Of a stretch of 17,377 nt of DNA, positions 14,432-17,377 are shown in pieces; within the stretch, counting starts at the first letter, position 1, and every line of letters begins with the position of its first letter. Origin of the DNA: Sedimentisphaerales bacterium (GTDB lineage Bacteria; Planctomycetota; Phycisphaerae; Sedimentisphaerales; SG8-4); assembly GCA_016928975.1 (NCBI GenBank), contig JAFGJR010000204.1, positions 1 through 17,377 of the forward strand. The letters run 5' to 3'. The notes below the pieces were generated by a model. The model was not told the origin of the DNA and searched no databases. It worked only from the letters and a program-made list of their open reading frames with translations. The translations under genes and the position numbers were made by a program.

Positions 14432-15103
14432 CTATTTGCAGGCGTCGCGGATCGCGTTGATCGCGGCGACACGGTCGGGCTTTCCGAAGATGGCGTTGCC
14501 GGCGACCAGGGTGTCGGCGCCGTAGGAAACCACGATAGGCGTGGTCCGGGGATCGATGCCGCCATCGACCTCCACGCGAATCGCCGGCCCGACGATCTCG
14601 CGGGTGCGCACGATCTTGCGGGCGGCGGCGTCGATGAAGCTCTGGCCTCCGAAGCCCGGATGAACGGTCATCACCAGGACCATGTCGCACAGGGGGGCCG
14701 CCTTCTCGATGGCCTCGACCGGAGTCTCCGGGTTCAAGCAGATCCCGGCGGTGCAGCCGAGCGCGTGAATCTTGTCGATCACTTTGTCGGGCTGGTCCGT
14801 GACTTCGATGTGGAACGTGATGTTGTCGGCGCCGGCCTCGGCGAAGGCCTTCGCATAGCGGGCCGGCTCGCTGATCATCAGGTGGGCATCGAAGAACAGG
14901 GAGCTGTACTTGCGAAGCTTGGCGATCACGGGCGGGCCGATGGTGATGTTCGGAACGAAATGCCCGTCCATGACGTCGAGGTGGATCATCTTGACCCCGG
15001 TCGATTCCACGAGCGCGATCTCATCCGCGAGCCTCGCGAAATCCGCGCTGAGAATGGATGGGACAATTTCGATCGTTCCGGGTTTGGGCAATCGCTTCGT
15101 CAT
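14432..15103 (-). CDS. rpe: Ribulose-phosphate 3-epimerase
   Basis: The enzyme interconverts ribulose 5-phosphate and xylulose 5-phosphate in the pentose phosphate and Calvin pathways. The 223-residue TIM barrel shows IVPSILSADFARL (13-25), HLDVMDGHFVPNITIGP with metal-binding H and D, FFDAHLMI, MTVHPGFGGQSF, VEVDGGI with the second catalytic Asp, and GADTLVAGNAIF phosphate-binding loop. I use ATG 15103 rather than the frame start at 15136. GGAAAGG sits about 5 bases before it, and the family begins a few residues ahead of PSILSADF. It lies downstream of pgk on the same strand, separated by 256 bp that hold a REP pair and a hairpin, so it may be co-transcribed or have its own signals. Confidence 0.95.
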   Translation of the reverse strand: MTKRLPKPGTIEIVPSILSADFARLADEIALVESTGVKMIHLDVMDGHFVPNITIGPPVIAKLRKYSSLFFDAHLMISEPARYAKAFAEAGADNITFHIEVTDQPDKVIDKIHALGCTAGICLNPETPVEAIEKAAPLCDMVLVMTVHPGFGGQSFIDAAARKIVRTREIVGPAIRVEVDGGIDPRTTPIVVSYGADTLVAGNAIFGKPDRVAAINAIRDACK

Positions 15104-15133
15104 TCGTGCCTTTCCCCCACGTGGATTCTCTGC

Positions 15134-15163
15134 CAAGAGGGTGGCTGGGTGGCATCCCTCTTG
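15134..15163 (-). promoter_or_regulatory. Hairpin in the rpe leader
   Basis: CAAGAGGG (15134-15141) and CCCTCTTG (15156-15163) form a perfect 8-bp stem with a 14-base loop, 30 bases upstream of the rpe ATG. It directly abuts a REP pair. It may be part of the repeat element or a leader control structure. No U-tract follows. Confidence 0.4.
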
Positions 15164-15233
15164 TTACCCCTGCGAAAGCAGGGGTCCAGGAACGTTGCGG
15201 CGCAGGTGGATTCGTGCTTTCGCACGAATGACA
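15163..15233. repeat. BIME-like pair of REP palindromes, copy 2
   Basis: Two inverted REP-type palindromes are present: ACCCCTGC/GCAGGGGT with GAAA loop (15166-15185), and ATTCGTGC/GCACGAAT (15210-15229, GAAA loop on the minus strand). As in copy 1, each is preceded by GTYA and followed by TCCA in its own orientation. Stem sequences differ from copy 1 but pair perfectly. It lies between pgk and rpe within the same transcription direction. Confidence 0.75.
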
Positions 15234-15359
15234 TAGCAATGATTTGTCGCCTTTCGCTCATTGTGTCAGCAGCTCTTATGAAGGACGGCATCGCCAAGAC
15301 TCCGGACCGTGACGATGCCATCCGCTGTGTCCGTCATGCGCGGTGGTTACGCCTACCGG

Positions 15360-16598
15360 CTATTTCTCATCGAGGATATCGATGGCCTTGAACTTCTTGC
15401 CTTCGAGGAACTCCAGCGAGGCGCCGCCGCCGGTGGAGATGTGACTGATCTTGTCTTGCAGTCCGAGCTGCTCGATGGCGCTGGCGCTGTCGCCGCCGCC
15501 GACGATGCTCTTGGCGCCTTTCTGGGTGGCGTTGGCGACGGCCTGGGCGACCGCCTTGGTTCCCTGGTCGAACGGCGGGATCTCGAAGACGCCCATCGGG
15601 CCGTTCCACACGATGGTCTTGGCATCGAGGATCTTGGCCGAGAACTCCTTGGCGGCCATGGGCCCGATATCGACGGCCTGCCAGCCCGGATCGATGTCAC
15701 CGACAAGAATCCGATGCTCGGCCCCGGGCGCGAGCTTGCGGACCACAGCGTTGTCCGGAGGCAGAAGCACTTCACAGTTCAACTCCGTCGCCCGGTTCAG
15801 CAGGGCTGCGGCCTTGTCCATGAAGTTGTCCTCGCACCGGCTGTCGCCGATGGCCTTGCCTCGTGCCTTGAGGAACGTGTAGGCCATCGCGCCGCCGATG
15901 ATGATGCGGTTGACCTTGTTGATCAGGCTCTCGATGACGCCGATCTTGTCGGAGACCTTGGCCCCGCCGAGAATCGCCACGAATGGGCGGACCGGCTTAT
16001 TGATCGTGTCGCCGAGGAACTGGAGCTCCTTCTCGATGAGGAACCCGATCACGCGGGGCTTACCCTGCATGACCGCCGGGACGGTGAGCATGGACGCGTT
16101 GTCCCGGTGGGCGGTGCCAAAGGCGTCATCGACGTAGACGTCGGCCATGGCACCCAGCTCTTTGGCGAAGTTGTCCTTGGCCGTACGCAGATCGGGCTTG
16201 TCCTTGGCGTCCTTGTCCTTGATCACCTCTTCTTTGTTGAAGCGCAGGTTCTCCAGGAGCAGGACGTCGCCGGGTTTGAGGGCCTTGGCTTTGGCCTTCG
16301 CATCCGGCCCGATAGTATCGTTGGCGAAGATCACCGGCTGCTTGAGCAGCTCGGAGAGTCGCTGTGCCACCGGCTTAAGGGTGTAGGCATCGTCCCTCGC
16401 GCCCTCGGGCCGGCCCAGGTGACTCATCAGGATCAGCGAGCCGCCGCGATCGAGGACGTTCTTGATCGTCGGCAACGCCTTGACGATCCGGTCGTCGCTG
16501 GTGATCTTGCCGTCGTCGTCCTGCGGCACGTTGAAGTCGACCCGCATCAGGACCTTCTTGCCTTTGACATCAATATCTGCAACCGTCTTCTTGGCCAT
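15360..16598 (-). CDS. pgk: Phosphoglycerate kinase
   Basis: The enzyme transfers phosphate between 1,3-bisphosphoglycerate and ADP in glycolysis. The 412-residue sequence has the full set of motifs: VLMRVDFNVPQ near the N-terminus, SHLGRPEG, LLENLRFNKEE, DDAFGTAHRDNAS, ILGGAKVSDKIGVIESL, IIGGAMAYTFL, VWNGPMGVFEIPPFDQGT, GGGDSA and STGGGASLEFLEGKKF, ending in DEK. The length is typical. I choose ATG 16598 because AGAGG lies 8 bases upstream; the frame opens at a GTG three codons earlier, which overlaps the ribosome site. It follows gap after an 83-bp spacer filled with heptamer repeats, a common gap-pgk operon order. rpe follows downstream. Confidence 0.97.
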   Translation of the reverse strand: MAKKTVADIDVKGKKVLMRVDFNVPQDDDGKITSDDRIVKALPTIKNVLDRGGSLILMSHLGRPEGARDDAYTLKPVAQRLSELLKQPVIFANDTIGPDAKAKAKALKPGDVLLLENLRFNKEEVIKDKDAKDKPDLRTAKDNFAKELGAMADVYVDDAFGTAHRDNASMLTVPAVMQGKPRVIGFLIEKELQFLGDTINKPVRPFVAILGGAKVSDKIGVIESLINKVNRIIIGGAMAYTFLKARGKAIGDSRCEDNFMDKAAALLNRATELNCEVLLPPDNAVVRKLAPGAEHRILVGDIDPGWQAVDIGPMAAKEFSAKILDAKTIVWNGPMGVFEIPPFDQGTKAVAQAVANATQKGAKSIVGGGDSASAIEQLGLQDKISHISTGGGASLEFLEGKKFKAIDILDEK

Positions 16599-16615
16599 AA
16601 CAGTCACCTCTTCGG

Positions 16616-16676
16616 ATTCACGATTTGTGATTTACTATTTGCGTTGCGAACGCCCATTCATAAATCGTAATTCGTA
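16616..16676. repeat. Heptamer tract between gap and pgk
   Basis: Four consecutive 7-mers of ATTNNNN type run from 16616 to 16643 (for example ATTCACG, ATTTGCG). After a 12-base interruption, three more (such as ATTCGTA) run from 16656 to 16676. The tract occupies most of the spacer between the gap stop and the pgk start and is AT-rich compared with its surroundings. Confidence 0.6.
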
Positions 16677-16681
16677 AACCC

Positions 16682-17377
<696 letters not shown>

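Noticed and set aside
15309..16670. A 453-codon plus-strand open frame across pgk
   Set aside because: pgk is unambiguous on the other strand. The plus frame shows only mirrored codon composition.

Overview
The window looks like a chromosomal piece of a GC-rich planctomycete, probably Phycisphaerae or a Sedimentisphaerales-like lineage. This is inferred from three things: a PilM-PilN-like fusion followed by large unnamed single-pass membrane proteins, a secreted protein made of two 'IDDFESYTDE...YIDDI' domains, and spacers holding 7-bp and 9-bp degenerate repeats. No rRNA, tRNA, CRISPR array, integrase or transposase gene was seen.

Layout. Positions 35-397 (+) carry an AP2-domain fragment. 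Positions 454-3374 (-) hold a two-gene unit: a P-loop ATPase overlapping by 4 bp a protein with a degenerate NTPase-like head and eight TPRs. It has its own near-consensus promoter, and a perfect inverted repeat covers the -10 box and start point. Positions 3477-4874 (-) encode the tRNA methylthiotransferase MtaB. Divergent from it, 4953-10804 (+) is a three-gene type IV pilus-like operon: a PilM-PilN-like fusion and two membrane-anchored proteins in the places of PilO and PilP. Next come a secreted glycoside-hydrolase-like protein (11068-12249, +), a secreted tandem-duplicated beta-sandwich-like protein (12436-13728, -) with a consensus sigma70-type promoter, and a small metallophosphoesterase (13904-14398, +). 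The right end is central carbon metabolism on the minus strand: gap (cut by the window edge), pgk and rpe.

The pilus genes probably build an inner-membrane alignment complex. The gap-pgk-rpe cluster links lower glycolysis with the pentose phosphate pathway. The two secreted proteins suggest polysaccharide handling. The ATPase-TPR pair looks like a regulated STAND/AAA-type signalling or conflict module with no recognisable effector, and it is the best candidate here for an undescribed system.

The non-coding sequence is rich in small repeats: two BIME-like pairs of REP palindromes whose stems differ but stay perfectly paired, two heptamer tracts in the glycolytic spacers, and a 9-bp repeat present both inside mtaB (in frame) and in the AP2 fragment. 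No gene-free stretch exceeds 300 bases once starts are corrected. The longest are 10805-11067 (nested inverted repeats and a possible promoter) and 15104-15359 (a REP pair and a hairpin).
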